A stretch of 64,000 nt of DNA from Neoluteolibacter marinus (GTDB lineage Bacteria; Verrucomicrobiota; Verrucomicrobiia; Verrucomicrobiales; Akkermansiaceae). Numbering within the stretch: the stretch's first letter is position 1; each line of letters opens with the position of its first letter. A model generated the notes under the pieces. The model searched no databases, had not been told where the DNA came from, and saw only the letters and a list, made by a program, of their open reading frames with translations. This document shows, one piece after another, positions 1 to 10,346 of the stretch. The stretch covers positions 62,001 to 126,000 of the forward strand of contig NZ_JACZFQ010000104.1 of assembly GCF_014904755.1 (NCBI RefSeq), given 5' to 3'. The position numbers were made by a program, and so were the translations under genes.

Positions 1-2466
1 GCGGGCATTCCGGCTGCGCTTTACCTCGCCGCCGGCTGGACCGCCAGCGGGAACACCTTCTTCTCGAACGGCAACTTCGACGGCGATCACCGCGGTTTCC
101 CGACCTCAGGCGTCACCGTCGCTGACTACCAGAACCCGTCGGCGGAGAATGCCTTCGTGGTCCACGCGACCCAGTCGATCTTCGGCCTTGTGCCGCTCGA
201 CTACCCGCTGAAGTGGAACCCGACCTCGCGCTTTTTCACCTCCTGGGAGGCGGAAAAAAACGACCTGCTGGTGCTCAACGTCGAACACCAGGTCGACTAC
301 CTCAGTGCCGAGAACGCCGAGCTTTCCTTCGGCGCGCAGTACGAGGGCTTGCCCCAGATCAACCTGGTCAGCACCGCCTATGACGCCGTCGAGGAGCGCC
401 TCGGCGCCGCCCGCGCGCTGACGGAGGCGGCCAGCCAGTTCGTCACCGACACCCTCAACAAAGGCGTCGACGAGATCGGGGATCTGGCCTCGGACAACAT
501 CGAGAAGCTGCTCGACGAGGCGCTGGACGGGATCGAGGACGAGGTCATCGACCCGCTCTACGGCGCGGTGGTCACTTCCTACAATGACGCGATCGCCGCC
601 AACGAAGCCTACGGCGACTGGGTCGACGGCAGCACCGGGGATCTCAAGGTGGTCTTCGACCGCTACCTCGACGGCACGATCGGGACGCCGGCCGACAGCG
701 TGAAGGGTCGTCTTGACGACCTCGCGGATGCCGCCAGCTCGGCGGCCAACCTGGTGACCCGGGTCGACGACGCGCTGCGGCGCGGGATCCTGGCGATCGA
801 TGCGGTGACCGGGGAAATCCAGACCTTCCGCGATGGCGACGATGTGATCGTCGATCTAACCGCACCGCCCGGCTACTCGCCGGACGTGGTGATCAACGGC
901 ATCCTCCGCGAGGTGCCGGCCGCGGGCGGCGGGACCGAGCGGCAGATCGTCCAAGCGCTGGTACGCTCGTTGATCGCGGAACTTGCACCGCAAGATCTGG
1001 CCGCAGTGCTCGATCCCTTGCTCAGCAACTTGAGCTCCGAGCTGAACAGCCAGCTCAACGAACTGCTGACGGAGTTCGACCCGACGCTGGACCGGGTGAC
1101 CGAGACCCTCGAGGAAGCCCGGGGCTACCTGGTCGGGATGCGGACCAAGCTGCAGGCCGGTCAGGAGCTGATCACCAACTTCCAGCAGATCATCGCCAAC
1201 GCCTCGGCCGAGATCGACGCGATCGTGACGGGGATCCGCGCGACCGCCTACGACTTCATCGACCAGATGGCGGATGCCGCGACCTACGTGCCGGGGACGG
1301 TGCTCGGCACGGCGGGCAACCTGATCGCGGAATTCGACAAGGAGGAGTTCGTCGCGATGATCCGCGCCGACCTGCGCGACCGACTGTTGGGGGCCGGCTT
1401 CATCCAGCAGATCCAGTACACCCTGCGGCAGTACATTTCGGAACTCGACCTGGCGATGAAGTCGGCGATCGATTCGGCCTTCGGCGAGGTCAACCGCCTG
1501 TGCAAGGAGTTGATCAAGGAGGCGCTGGGACCGATCGACGAGGCGATCAATGGCCTGATCGGTGACGTCAACGACTACCTCGGCGCGGGTTCGGTGGACG
1601 GCTACGCGCACATTCAGAACGACACCCTGCGCAAGCTGCGGCTGGATGCCGAGGTGCAGTTCAAGATTCCGGAGGAAATGACGCTGCACGCGTACTTCGA
1701 GATGAACTGCTACGACTCGGAGAGCGATGTCGGAGGCTGCGTCGGGCCCGGCCAAGTGGCGGTCGAGGTGAAGGTCGGGGCACTTGACGTGCCGCTCGAC
1801 TGGATCAGCCCGGACGTGCGCGCGGACCTCGAGGTAAAGTTCACGATGCAAACGGCGCCGACCGTCAAGCCGCTCGGCGTCGGTGGCTCGCTGGTGATGA
1901 CCTCGGGCGAGGTCGACTTCCAAAGCCTCAAGATCACCGGCTTCGGTGCGGCGGTCGGGGTCGGCTTGCAGGAGTGCTACCTGGCCGCGACCGCGCGGGT
2001 CGTGGTTTCCAGCTACGAGGCTGCCGGCGGGATCTTCTTCGGCCGGACCTGCACCATCGACCCGCTGATGATGGTCGATCCCGAGGTCGGCGACCTGCTC
2101 GGCACGCCACCGTTCACCGGCGCCTACGTTTATGGCGAGGTGTGGATCCCGATTTCCGAGGTGCTGCTCGGCATCCCGTCGAGCTGCCTGTTCCGGATCT
2201 CCGCCGGGGTGGGGGCGGGGGCCTTCTACTTCGTCGAAGGACCGACCTTCGGCGGCAAGATGTTGCTGGGTGTCAGCGGCGAGGCGCTGTGCGTGGTGTC
2301 GATCCGGGGCGAGCTCTCGATGATCGGCGTCATGAACGGCGGTAGCCTGCGCTTCAAGGGCAAGGGGACGCTGACCGGCAAGGCCGGGTGGTGCCCCTTC
2401 TGTCTCAAGTTCAAGGAAAGTGCCTCGGTCACCTATCAGGACGGCTCGTGGTCGGTCGATTTCTAA
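1..2466 (+). CDS. Giant exported protein, helical then beta-rich (5' end missing)
   Basis: The reading frame is open from the first base, so the start lies outside the window; 821 codons are visible. I do not recognise the family. Visible residues about 127-540 are rich in Ala, Leu, Asp and Glu with almost no Cys or Pro and look like a long series of amphipathic helices. Residues about 540-821 change to alternating beta-type sequence with repeated Gly-Val-Gly patterns and several Cys residues, including CPFCLKF close to the end, as in an extracellular beta domain. The next gene begins 13 bases after the stop and a third follows on the same strand, so the three are probably one transcript for secreted or surface proteins. 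Function unknown. Confidence 0.8.
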   Translation, partial: AGIPAALYLAAGWTASGNTFFSNGNFDGDHRGFPTSGVTVADYQNPSAENAFVVHATQSIFGLVPLDYPLKWNPTSRFFTSWEAEKNDLLVLNVEHQVDYLSAENAELSFGAQYEGLPQINLVSTAYDAVEERLGAARALTEAASQFVTDTLNKGVDEIGDLASDNIEKLLDEALDGIEDEVIDPLYGAVVTSYNDAIAANEAYGDWVDGSTGDLKVVFDRYLDGTIGTPADSVKGRLDDLADAASSAANLVTRVDDALRRGILAIDAVTGEIQTFRDGDDVIVDLTAPPGYSPDVVINGILREVPAAGGGTERQIVQALVRSLIAELAPQDLAAVLDPLLSNLSSELNSQLNELLTEFDPTLDRVTETLEEARGYLVGMRTKLQAGQELITNFQQIIANASAEIDAIVTGIRATAYDFIDQMADAATYVPGTVLGTAGNLIAEFDKEEFVAMIRADLRDRLLGAGFIQQIQYTLRQYISELDLAMKSAIDSAFGEVNRLCKELIKEALGPIDEAINGLIGDVNDYLGAGSVDGYAHIQNDTLRKLRLDAEVQFKIPEEMTLHAYFEMNCYDSESDVGGCVGPGQVAVEVKVGALDVPLDWISPDVRADLEVKFTMQTAPTVKPLGVGGSLVMTSGEVDFQSLKITGFGAAVGVGLQECYLAATARVVVSSYEAAGGIFFGRTCTIDPLMMVDPEVGDLLGTPPFTGAYVYGEVWIPISEVLLGIPSSCLFRISAGVGAGAFYFVEGPTFGGKMLLGVSGEALCVVSIRGELSMIGVMNGGSLRFKGKGTLTGKAGWCPFCLKFKESASVTYQDGSWSVDF

Positions 2467-2479
2467 CCATTTCCATCCA

Positions 2480-5400
2480 ATGATCCGGAAACTCTTCATC
2501 GCGCTGGCAGTCGCCGGCTTTGCATTTGCCGGCCGGCTGCCGGCCCAGGGCAGCGACCAGCTCCTGACCACGGTCGGGACCACGGTCGACTCGGACGGCA
2601 GGAACTTCGCCTACATCCTGTGGCAACCCGGGGAAGCCGGTAGCACCCTCGGCAAACGCTTTGCCATCTACTCGCGGGCCGGGGCGATCGGGGCCGCGGG
2701 TTCCTTCAGCCGGCTGGGCATCCAGACCTTGCAAACCTCGCCCACGACCATCCGCGCCCTGCTGGCGCTCGGGGCGAAAGTCGATGTCAGCGGGGAACAC
2801 GCACCGGAGCGGATCGACGGCATCTACCGCGAGGTCACCCTCGATCCCGCCGCGGCGCCGGCGGTGGCGGAGGACCCGACGCTCGACGCGGCCGGCAAGT
2901 TGTTCCAGTTGATCCAGTCGGCGGTCGACGATCCGCGCTTGATGAGCCGCCTGTTCTTCCTCGGCCGCGCTCATCCCGGGGTGATGATGTGCCTCGGGCA
3001 TGCCTTCTGCATCGAGGTGCCGGCCGGAGTGGCGACCTACGAGATCCGTGAGATCGACGGCACCGACAACGACCTGCAGGTGATCGGCCGGGTGGAGCTG
3101 GATCCGGCGTCCCCGGTGGTACTCGATGCCCCGGCCTCCCCGGTCCAGGTGCCCCACGAGGTGGCAGCCGGCTCGCAATTCCCGATCAACCCGAAGGATC
3201 ACCTGAACGCCCGTTTCCGCTGGGGCGTTGGTCCCGGGCTCAAGGCCAAGATGCCCTATTCCTTCGGCTTCGACGTGTTCCGCGTGAAGGAATCGGTTGC
3301 GGTGAATCTCGGTTGGGATGCCGCGGCTCCCTCGGGGCACGACCTGCTGACCGCGGTGGAGGCCGAGTCGGAGGACGATCCCGATCCGGACTTCGGGCGG
3401 GTCAACCAACTGCCCTTGCTGGTCGGCGACCTGCTCGATCCCGCCGCAGCGGCGGATCTCTTGGACAAGAAGAGGTTCGACGTCGCCGACGATGGCGTGT
3501 GGTACCGCGGTGCCGACGGCAAACCGGTGCGCCGGCCCTTCGTCGACGGCGAGTCGTTCTACTACTTCGTGGCCGCCCGCGGGATCACCGGGATGCCCGG
3601 CCAGGTGTCGCCGGGGACCCTGGTCCAGATGTGCGACCGCTTGCCGCCGGCGCCGCCGTCGATCATTTCGGTGACGAGCACCTTCACGCCGCCCGCCAAT
3701 CCGGCAGACTGGGCGGACCAGGGCGGGAAGCAGTTCCTGCGGGTGAAGTTCCGCCAGGCGCCAAGCGACGACAGCAGCGAGACGGCGACCGGCTACTATA
3801 TTTATCGTTGGGCGGCCTCGCAGGACTACCTGGGAAGCGTCGGCAACCCGGTGGTCGGCCGCGTCGGCTACGTGGCGCATGTTCCCGGCGAGGCTTTCGG
3901 GACCTTCGATGACAATGGCTCGGGAGCGCCGTCGGTGACGACCCACCTCGACAAGACGGTGTGGTACACGCTCCGTGCGGTCGGGGAATCCGCCTGTGCC
4001 GGCGAAACCCTGAGCGGGCATGGGGCCCCGGGATCGGGCGTGTTGCGGGACTTCAAGGCGCCGGATGCACCGGGCGGCAGCTTCCTGGTTTGCCGGACCA
4101 TCCCTTCGCTCGAGTTCATCCAGCGGGTGACCACCAAGCCGAAGGACGGCGAGGTGCCGCTCGACTACAACGGGATCACGGTGGAGGTGCAGCGTGACCA
4201 TCCGGGCGTGATTGCGGCTAGCGTGCAGGTGTATTCCGGCAAGTCGGAAGCGGCCCTGACCACCCTGTATACACAACGGATCTATTTCCAGCAGGGCGAC
4301 ACGCTGCGGGTGAACTTGCCCTTCCAGGAGCCTTTCGGGACTTCCGAGCAACTCTTCATCCGGGTCCGAGCGGTGGGCGTGAGCGGACGGGTTTCGGCCC
4401 CCGCCCAGACCGCCTCGCCGCAGGGTGAAGGGGCTCCCTACGCCCGTTACCAGTTCCGGGCCTTCGCCGGGCGCGATTGCCGGCCGATCGAGTCGGTGAC
4501 GGACAACCCGCCCATGCACGAGGCGCGCAATCCGGACGGCTCGGTGAATGTCATCCAGGGAGTGATCGAGGTTCCTCCGGCCCAAGGCGTGCACGAATGG
4601 CGGATTTACCGCCGGGTTGGGCCCGAGGGGACGCTGTCGCTGATTGCCAAGCAGGAGGGCGTTATCCCGGCGTCCTCGGTTTGGGAAGACGACGCGCTGC
4701 CGGCAGCCAACGGTACGTCAGTCTGCTACTTTGCGCAGGTCTTCGACCAGAACGCCAACCCGAGCCCCCTGTATCCGCTCGGTTGCGTGATGCTGGTGAA
4801 TCCCGACCTGCCGACCCCGATGTTGGCGCCGGTGGAACTGCTCGAGGAGTCGGGCGGCGTCGCCCAGGGGCGGCTCGAGTGGTTCTGTGATCCGGTCGGG
4901 GTCGATCGCTTCGAGATCCTGGTGGCGCAGGATGGTGGTGGCATTCCCGAGATCGAAGGGCTTTCCGAGGTGCTCGGCGAGTCGCCGGTCGCCGGGGTGG
5001 CCGGGGACGATCCGGATCTTTCGTTCTATCCCTTCCAGACGCCGCGGGTGACCAGCATCTTCGGTCCGGGACCCGGGTTCGCGCTCCAGGTCGGGCTGCC
5101 GGCCGACAAGGTGCTCCATTTCGCCGTGCGGGCCTGCGGGCCGGGGCCCTTCCCGCGGACCGGCGGTTCGGCCAGCAACGTGGTTTCCGCCCGCTGGCAG
5201 TTGCCGCCGGACGAGAGCCAGCCGGTAATCCCGTGGCCGGCGCGGCCGCTGCCCGGAAGCTACGACATGCGTCGTACGATTGAAACCTACGCCCCGGGCG
5301 AGGGTCCGCTGTGGACGCTCAAGATGCCGATCGAATACGACATCCCGACGACCTTCCTGGTCGGCCTGGTGACCGGTCAGATCGAGGCATCGGGCCAGGG

Positions 5401-5902
5401 GAAGGGCTCGCAGATCCAGGGCGACATCCCGCCGGAGGAACTGCTGTTCAAGCTCCGCACCTCGGCGGAGGACCCGGGTTCGGTCGAGGCGCTGATGCCC
5501 TTCATGATCTACCGCTACCAGATGCCGAGCACCCTGTTCCCGGATGCCCGGCCCAACCTGGTCCAGTGCACACCCTTGCTCGACCGCATGTCCTGGGTGC
5601 GAGCGCCCTTCGGCAAGGATCCCGGCTTCCAGCTCAGCGATCCCTTCTTCCGGGTGCGGCCCTTCGACGGGACCCTGCCGATCCCGCTGAGCGGTGACTG
5701 GACCGACGCGGTGCTGCCGGTGACGGGCAATCCTGCCTCGGCTGCGACCAAGCCGCCATACCTGGGCTCGGCGACCGGGATGATCCTGGTCGAGGACCCG
5801 CTGCCGGTGATCAAGGGCGCCAAGTACCGCCACCTCTTCGTCCGCTACACGGAACGGGGGGAGATCCGCCACGTCATTCCGCTCGAACCCGTCCAGCACT
5901 GA
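2480..5902 (+). CDS. Secreted 1140-residue protein with fibronectin-III-like beta domains
   Basis: The start is placed at the ATG that opens a textbook signal peptide (MIRKLFIALAVAGFAFA, then GRLPAQG); an in-frame ATG 60 bases upstream would overlap the previous gene and bury the signal. The mature protein is almost entirely beta-sandwich-like. Stretches such as GYYIYRWAASQDY and HEWRIYRRVGPEG, followed by Trp-Tyr-x-Leu-Arg-Ala strands, read like fibronectin type III repeats between residues about 380 and 900. No catalytic motif was found. It sits between two other large exported proteins with gaps of 13 and 22 bases, which suggests an operon and a shared cell-surface or secreted role. The fibronectin-like assignment is by pattern only; function is unknown. 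Confidence 0.85.
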   Translation: MIRKLFIALAVAGFAFAGRLPAQGSDQLLTTVGTTVDSDGRNFAYILWQPGEAGSTLGKRFAIYSRAGAIGAAGSFSRLGIQTLQTSPTTIRALLALGAKVDVSGEHAPERIDGIYREVTLDPAAAPAVAEDPTLDAAGKLFQLIQSAVDDPRLMSRLFFLGRAHPGVMMCLGHAFCIEVPAGVATYEIREIDGTDNDLQVIGRVELDPASPVVLDAPASPVQVPHEVAAGSQFPINPKDHLNARFRWGVGPGLKAKMPYSFGFDVFRVKESVAVNLGWDAAAPSGHDLLTAVEAESEDDPDPDFGRVNQLPLLVGDLLDPAAAADLLDKKRFDVADDGVWYRGADGKPVRRPFVDGESFYYFVAARGITGMPGQVSPGTLVQMCDRLPPAPPSIISVTSTFTPPANPADWADQGGKQFLRVKFRQAPSDDSSETATGYYIYRWAASQDYLGSVGNPVVGRVGYVAHVPGEAFGTFDDNGSGAPSVTTHLDKTVWYTLRAVGESACAGETLSGHGAPGSGVLRDFKAPDAPGGSFLVCRTIPSLEFIQRVTTKPKDGEVPLDYNGITVEVQRDHPGVIAASVQVYSGKSEAALTTLYTQRIYFQQGDTLRVNLPFQEPFGTSEQLFIRVRAVGVSGRVSAPAQTASPQGEGAPYARYQFRAFAGRDCRPIESVTDNPPMHEARNPDGSVNVIQGVIEVPPAQGVHEWRIYRRVGPEGTLSLIAKQEGVIPASSVWEDDALPAANGTSVCYFAQVFDQNANPSPLYPLGCVMLVNPDLPTPMLAPVELLEESGGVAQGRLEWFCDPVGVDRFEILVAQDGGGIPEIEGLSEVLGESPVAGVAGDDPDLSFYPFQTPRVTSIFGPGPGFALQVGLPADKVLHFAVRACGPGPFPRTGGSASNVVSARWQLPPDESQPVIPWPARPLPGSYDMRRTIETYAPGEGPLWTLKMPIEYDIPTTFLVGLVTGQIEASGQGKGSQIQGDIPPEELLFKLRTSAEDPGSVEALMPFMIYRYQMPSTLFPDARPNLVQCTPLLDRMSWVRAPFGKDPGFQLSDPFFRVRPFDGTLPIPLSGDWTDAVLPVTGNPASAATKPPYLGSATGMILVEDPLPVIKGAKYRHLFVRYTERGEIRHVIPLEPVQH

Positions 5903-5924
5903 ACTTCAACCGGAACCTGAAGCC

Positions 5925-8900
5925 ATGAGAATGAAGATCATCCTGACCGCCGCCTGCCTTGTGATCGGGCGGGCGGGTGCTGAACCGGTATCGCGGCTGG
6001 CCGCCGAGTGGTTCGTGCCGGGCGCGGCTTCGCCCAAGGAATTCGCCCTCGTCGACCGGGTCAGCGGCACCATCCGCCTCGGCTCGATGGATTCGTCGGG
6101 CGCGGCGGTTTTCCGGCCCCCCTTGAGTTCGGGCATTTCCGCGGTGAGCGACGTCGCGGGAGGACTCGATTCCGGCAGTGAGGTGCTGGCCATTGCCGGT
6201 CCGGACGCCAACCGGATCGCCCTGCTGGAGCCCGGTGACCCGGTTCCGGTGGCGAGGACCCTGACGGGCTCATCCGGCATCGGTCCGGCGGCTATCGGGG
6301 AGTTTGACAGCGGAGCGGGCACCGAATGGATGTTGGGTTCGATTTACAACGGTGGATCCTCCGGCGGCGGCAACGAAGTGATGGATCAACTGGCCGGAAC
6401 GCCGGGAGTCCTGGCGGCGGGCAATGCGACCACGCTGATGACGCGGATCGAGCCCTTCCATGACGATTCCACCGGCCAGACCGCGGCCTTGTTCGCAGGG
6501 CCCAGCGGGGTGAACACCGCGATGGGCCTGGTGGCACGGAGTGGTGGCAGCGTCGTGAGGTCGACCCGGATGGTGTTCGCGGGCACGGGACATCCGGTGG
6601 CGGATGTGAGCACCTCGGCGGCCGAGAAGATCCTGGTGGTTTACCGCGAAAATTCGGTGCAGGCGCACTTGGTGAGGATTGCGACGCCGATCATCGTGAC
6701 CTCGATCTTTTCAAACACGACGGTCAGCCTGCCCTATCAGGTCTCGGCAATCCTGCCGGTGCTCGACGGCGGGGCCGGCAACATCACCGACGGGATGATC
6801 CTGATCGCCGCCGACGGTTCGAAGGCGGAGTGGTACCGGGTCAACGCCTCGGCCAATGCCCTGGTCGCGACGGGTGTCGTCTTCACGCCGGAACCCGGGA
6901 TGGCGCTGACCGGACTGCTGCCCTTGCCCGGGGTCGGCCTGATGAAGCTTTCCGGTCCCTCTGCCACGGGGCCGGCGAGCGAATACGAGACTCTGCTCTG
7001 GAATGGCAGCGCCTGGGAGAAAACGGAGTCCGGGTCCTTGCCCGAGATCCCCTCGGGCAACGCGAACTTCGCCACCTTGCTCTTTTACTCGGATGACCCG
7101 CAGGCCGATGAGTCGGCCCGCCTGCTCGGAATCCAGAACGCCCCCGACTGGACCCGGCGCAGCGTCAGCCCGGATCCGGTCCCGGTGTCGGTGTTGAAGG
7201 AATCCTTCCTGTCCAGCGTCGGGGGACTCGGCAGTGCGGTCAGCCAGGCGGTGAACCCGCCGGCGGGCACCCAGTATGTCGTCACCAACCAGGTCGAGCC
7301 GGCGCTGAGCATCGCCGCCGTCGGCAATCTTCCGAGCGGACTTTACACGCCGTCGCTCGACGTCCAGCCGGTCTCGGGAGCCTACGAAGCGGCTTTCCAG
7401 GTGAGTGCGACTTTTGACGAGCTGCGCTACGAGTTGCTCTGGCGCTACAGCCCGTCGGGATCCTGGGTTTCCTGGAGCGGACCGGTCGGCGTCGGTTACA
7501 GCGCCGACATGCAGTTCCGGCTGAGGGATCTGGCCAGCGGAGAGAGCGGGGCAATCGTCAGCCGCAGCTATCAGATCGATGCCGGGCTGCTGGGTGACCA
7601 GGATTCCGATGGCGACGGGGTGCCGGATTACGTGGAGCTCGGGCTCGGGCTCAATCCATTCGGAGGTGCCGACAGCGACGGCGACGGGGTCTCGGACTTG
7701 GCGGAAATCATCGATGGCACCGATCCCGGCGATCCGGGGGATTTCCCGGCGACGCCGTCGGACATCGCGGCCGGCGGGGGCGTCGACCTGGTGGCCGTGG
7801 CCCGCGACAGCGGGGCTGTCGAAGCCGCCGATGCCGAGGAAATGGAGCTGCGCCGGCTGGACGGCAGCCTGGTGGCGATGGCCCCGGTGGCCGGATTCTC
7901 GCCGGCATTGGCCGACGGTGGCAGTCGCGGGGCGCGATTGCGTTCGGACACCGCCATCCCGCAGGACGAGCTGCTAGTACTAGGTTCGCCGTTCTATTTC
8001 GACCTGACCAACAGCCTTCGCAACGGACGCGAGATCCTGAGCTTGCTCACGGTCGAGGCTCCCGAGGCCTTTGATCCGTCGTTCTCGCCGGTTGGCAACG
8101 ACCTGGCGGCGGACACCGCCGGTTGGGTCAGCGCGGCCCAGGCCGAAGCGGCAAGCTACGAGCGGGTGGCGGCGCGGACCATTTCGGATCCGGCCGACAG
8201 TGCGGTGAGCGTGCTGGTCGAGACCCTGGTCCAACTGGGCCTGCAGTCGCAGCGGCCGCCGGAGGATCCGGCGCCGCAGCTGGTGGATTTCACCCTCTTC
8301 CCCGACCGTTCGCCGGACTCTGCGAAAAACGCCCTGTTGCCAGCCGACCTGGTCTTGCTGCGAGGGGCGGGCTTCGATCTGGGGACGGCGCTGGAGATGG
8401 CCGGCGATGCCAGCTCGGCGATGAGCCAGTTGGCGAACGCGATCTACGACCGTCACGTGGCGGATTCCGAGAGCACCCCGGGGATGCTGCTGCCCTTCGA
8501 TGCGCTGCGTCTGGTGCTGCGGGGCGGGGACTACCCGTCCGGATATGAGAGTGCCACCAGCACCAGCAACCTCGACGCAGCCCGGGCGGCCTTCGATGCG
8601 GTCGTCGCGGAAGTCGCCTCGGTCTTCCGGCCGGTGGAAAGCTGGACCGTGGAGATTCCCGAGACCTCACCGGGACTGGCGATCTACGACCGGATGCCCG
8701 ACTTTGGCGAGGTGGTGCTGCTGACCCCTACCGGGGAACGTTTCCCACTGGAACAGGGCCTCGGCCTCAGCCCGGGGACGCGCTTCGTGGTGACCGGCTT
8801 CACCGATACGGAGCCCTTCAACGGCCGGCCGACCATCGCGGTTACTTCTGTTGCCTTGGCCTTGCTGCCGACGCCCAGCGACCGCGATGAAGATGGCAAT

Positions 8901-9305
8901 CTGCTCGACGACGAATGGGAGCGCTTCTTTTTTGGTAGCACCGGCCAGGATCCCTTCAGCGAGCCGCAGGCCGGCTACAGTCTGCTGCAGTACTTCCTCG
9001 ACGGGCTCGATCCCCGCGGCGGCGACCTTCCTGACGGCGAACCCGTCTCGTTCCAGCCGGAAGCGGTGGCCTTCAGTCCCGGCGGCGGTGGCGGATACAG
9101 CTTCGATTTCGAATTTCCGGCCGCCTATCAGGGTCGCTTCCAATTCACGGTCGAGGCCAGCGGGACGCTGGGCGGTGGGAGTTTCCTGCCGGCGGGCGGG
9201 GTCGTTTTCGAGTCGCTGGGAGGCGACCTGGTGCGGGCTCATGTGCCGCCCTCCGCGGCGACCGCTCCGTCGACCTTCTACCGGGTCCGGGTTTCCCTGA
9301 AGTGA
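5925..9305 (+). CDS. Secreted 1126-residue protein with FG-GAP-like N-terminus and thrombospondin-3 repeats
   Basis: The N-terminus is a signal peptide (MRMKIILTAACLVIGRAGA); a second ATG two codons later is an equally good start. Residues about 25-420 carry repeated Phe/Leu-x-x-Gly-Ser-Gly and Asp-x-Asn blades like a beta-propeller of the VCBS/FG-GAP kind. Residues about 470-555 resemble a chitobiase C-terminal/Fn3-associated domain. About 558-610 are two calcium-binding thrombospondin type 3 repeats with DSDGDGVPD and DSDGDGVSD, and about 983-1000 is a third, Asp-rich stretch (DRDEDGNLLDDEWE) typical of the tails of verrucomicrobial secreted proteins. It is the last gene of the three-gene unit. 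A calcium-stabilised extracellular role is likely; the substrate or partner is unknown. Confidence 0.85.
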   Translation: MRMKIILTAACLVIGRAGAEPVSRLAAEWFVPGAASPKEFALVDRVSGTIRLGSMDSSGAAVFRPPLSSGISAVSDVAGGLDSGSEVLAIAGPDANRIALLEPGDPVPVARTLTGSSGIGPAAIGEFDSGAGTEWMLGSIYNGGSSGGGNEVMDQLAGTPGVLAAGNATTLMTRIEPFHDDSTGQTAALFAGPSGVNTAMGLVARSGGSVVRSTRMVFAGTGHPVADVSTSAAEKILVVYRENSVQAHLVRIATPIIVTSIFSNTTVSLPYQVSAILPVLDGGAGNITDGMILIAADGSKAEWYRVNASANALVATGVVFTPEPGMALTGLLPLPGVGLMKLSGPSATGPASEYETLLWNGSAWEKTESGSLPEIPSGNANFATLLFYSDDPQADESARLLGIQNAPDWTRRSVSPDPVPVSVLKESFLSSVGGLGSAVSQAVNPPAGTQYVVTNQVEPALSIAAVGNLPSGLYTPSLDVQPVSGAYEAAFQVSATFDELRYELLWRYSPSGSWVSWSGPVGVGYSADMQFRLRDLASGESGAIVSRSYQIDAGLLGDQDSDGDGVPDYVELGLGLNPFGGADSDGDGVSDLAEIIDGTDPGDPGDFPATPSDIAAGGGVDLVAVARDSGAVEAADAEEMELRRLDGSLVAMAPVAGFSPALADGGSRGARLRSDTAIPQDELLVLGSPFYFDLTNSLRNGREILSLLTVEAPEAFDPSFSPVGNDLAADTAGWVSAAQAEAASYERVAARTISDPADSAVSVLVETLVQLGLQSQRPPEDPAPQLVDFTLFPDRSPDSAKNALLPADLVLLRGAGFDLGTALEMAGDASSAMSQLANAIYDRHVADSESTPGMLLPFDALRLVLRGGDYPSGYESATSTSNLDAARAAFDAVVAEVASVFRPVESWTVEIPETSPGLAIYDRMPDFGEVVLLTPTGERFPLEQGLGLSPGTRFVVTGFTDTEPFNGRPTIAVTSVALALLPTPSDRDEDGNLLDDEWERFFFGSTGQDPFSEPQAGYSLLQYFLDGLDPRGGDLPDGEPVSFQPEAVAFSPGGGGGYSFDFEFPAAYQGRFQFTVEASGTLGGGSFLPAGGVVFESLGGDLVRAHVPPSAATAPSTFYRVRVSLK

Positions 9306-9386
9306 ACCGGCACCCGGGCCGCCTCCGGACGTGGGGTGGACAAGGGCCGTCCGACGGTCCAGAATCGCCTCCACGAACCACGAGCG

Positions 9387-10340
9387 ATGTCGGCCGGATA
9401 CAAGGACTATTACAAGACACTCGGCGTCAGCCGTGAGGCGACGGATGCCGAAGTGAAGAAGGCGTTCCGCAAGTTGGCACGCAAGCATCATCCTGACGTC
9501 GCCGAGGACAAGACGGGTTCCGAGGCGAAGTTCAAGGAGATCAACGAAGCCTACGAGGTGCTCGGCGATCCGGAGAAGCGGAAGCGCTACGATGCGATGG
9601 GGCCGAATTGGAACCCGCAGGCCGATCCGGGTTTCGGGGGATGGTCGGGCGGTGGTGCGGGCGGCGACTACGAATTCGAGTTCGGCGGCACCGGCTTCAG
9701 CGACTTTTTCGAGCGCTTCTTCGGCGGCGGCGGCCGGCCGCGGCGCGGCAGTGGATTCGGCGGGGCCTATCCGGGGCAAGACCGGACCAGCCGTGGCAGC
9801 GACATCGAGGGCGACATCATGGTGACGCTCGTCGAGGCGATGGAGGGGTCGCTGCGGACCATCTCACTCCGTCACACCGACCCGGCCACCGGCAAGGCGA
9901 CGACCCAGGAGGTGCAGGTCCGGATCCCCGCGGGGATCGGCGAAGGCCAGCGCTTGAAGGTGGCCGGTCACGGCAGTCCGGGTGCGGGCGGCGGTGCGGC
10001 GGGCGACCTGTTCTTGCGGGTCCGGCTGGCGGCCCATCCTGACTTCCGGGTGAAAGGGCACGATCTCTACCGCGACCTGCTGGTCGCGCCGTGGGAAGCA
10101 GTGTTGGGGGCGACCATCGAGGTCGGCCTGCTGGCGGGGAAGTCGGTGCAAATGAAGATTCCCGCCGGGACCCAATCCGGCGACCAGCTCCGGCTCGGCG
10201 GCTACGGGCTGCCGAAGAAAGGCGGCGCGGGCGACCTTTATGTGGTCGTTTCGATCCAAGTCCCGGAGCAACCAAGCGCCAAAGAGCGCGAGCTGTGGGA
10301 GAAGCTGCGCGACGGCTCGCACTTCAATCCCCGCGTGTGA
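9387..10340 (+). CDS. CbpA-type DnaJ co-chaperone
   Basis: A 317-residue J-domain protein. The N-terminus from the chosen ATG is MSAGYKDYYKTLGVS, the usual start of CbpA/DnaJ proteins; a frame extension 17 residues upstream has no family support. The J domain (about residues 6-72) has the HPD motif that stimulates DnaK ATPase activity. A Gly/Phe-rich linker covers about 85-140, and the two C-terminal substrate-binding domains run from about 150 to 310. The CxxCxGxG zinc fingers of class I DnaJ are absent, so this is class II (CbpA-like), and its length matches E. coli CbpA (306). It lies 81 bases after the giant-protein cluster and ends 6 bases from an opposing gene. dnaK is not in the window. 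Confidence 0.93.
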   Translation: MSAGYKDYYKTLGVSREATDAEVKKAFRKLARKHHPDVAEDKTGSEAKFKEINEAYEVLGDPEKRKRYDAMGPNWNPQADPGFGGWSGGGAGGDYEFEFGGTGFSDFFERFFGGGGRPRRGSGFGGAYPGQDRTSRGSDIEGDIMVTLVEAMEGSLRTISLRHTDPATGKATTQEVQVRIPAGIGEGQRLKVAGHGSPGAGGGAAGDLFLRVRLAAHPDFRVKGHDLYRDLLVAPWEAVLGATIEVGLLAGKSVQMKIPAGTQSGDQLRLGGYGLPKKGGAGDLYVVVSIQVPEQPSAKERELWEKLRDGSHFNPRV

Positions 10341-10346
10341 CCCGGC

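Noticed and set aside
856-2583. Long open frame on the minus strand across the first gene
   Set aside because: It mirrors the third-codon GC bias of the real plus-strand gene and contains Arg/His/Asp-rich low-complexity sequence with no domain; the plus strand has signal peptides and conserved patterns.
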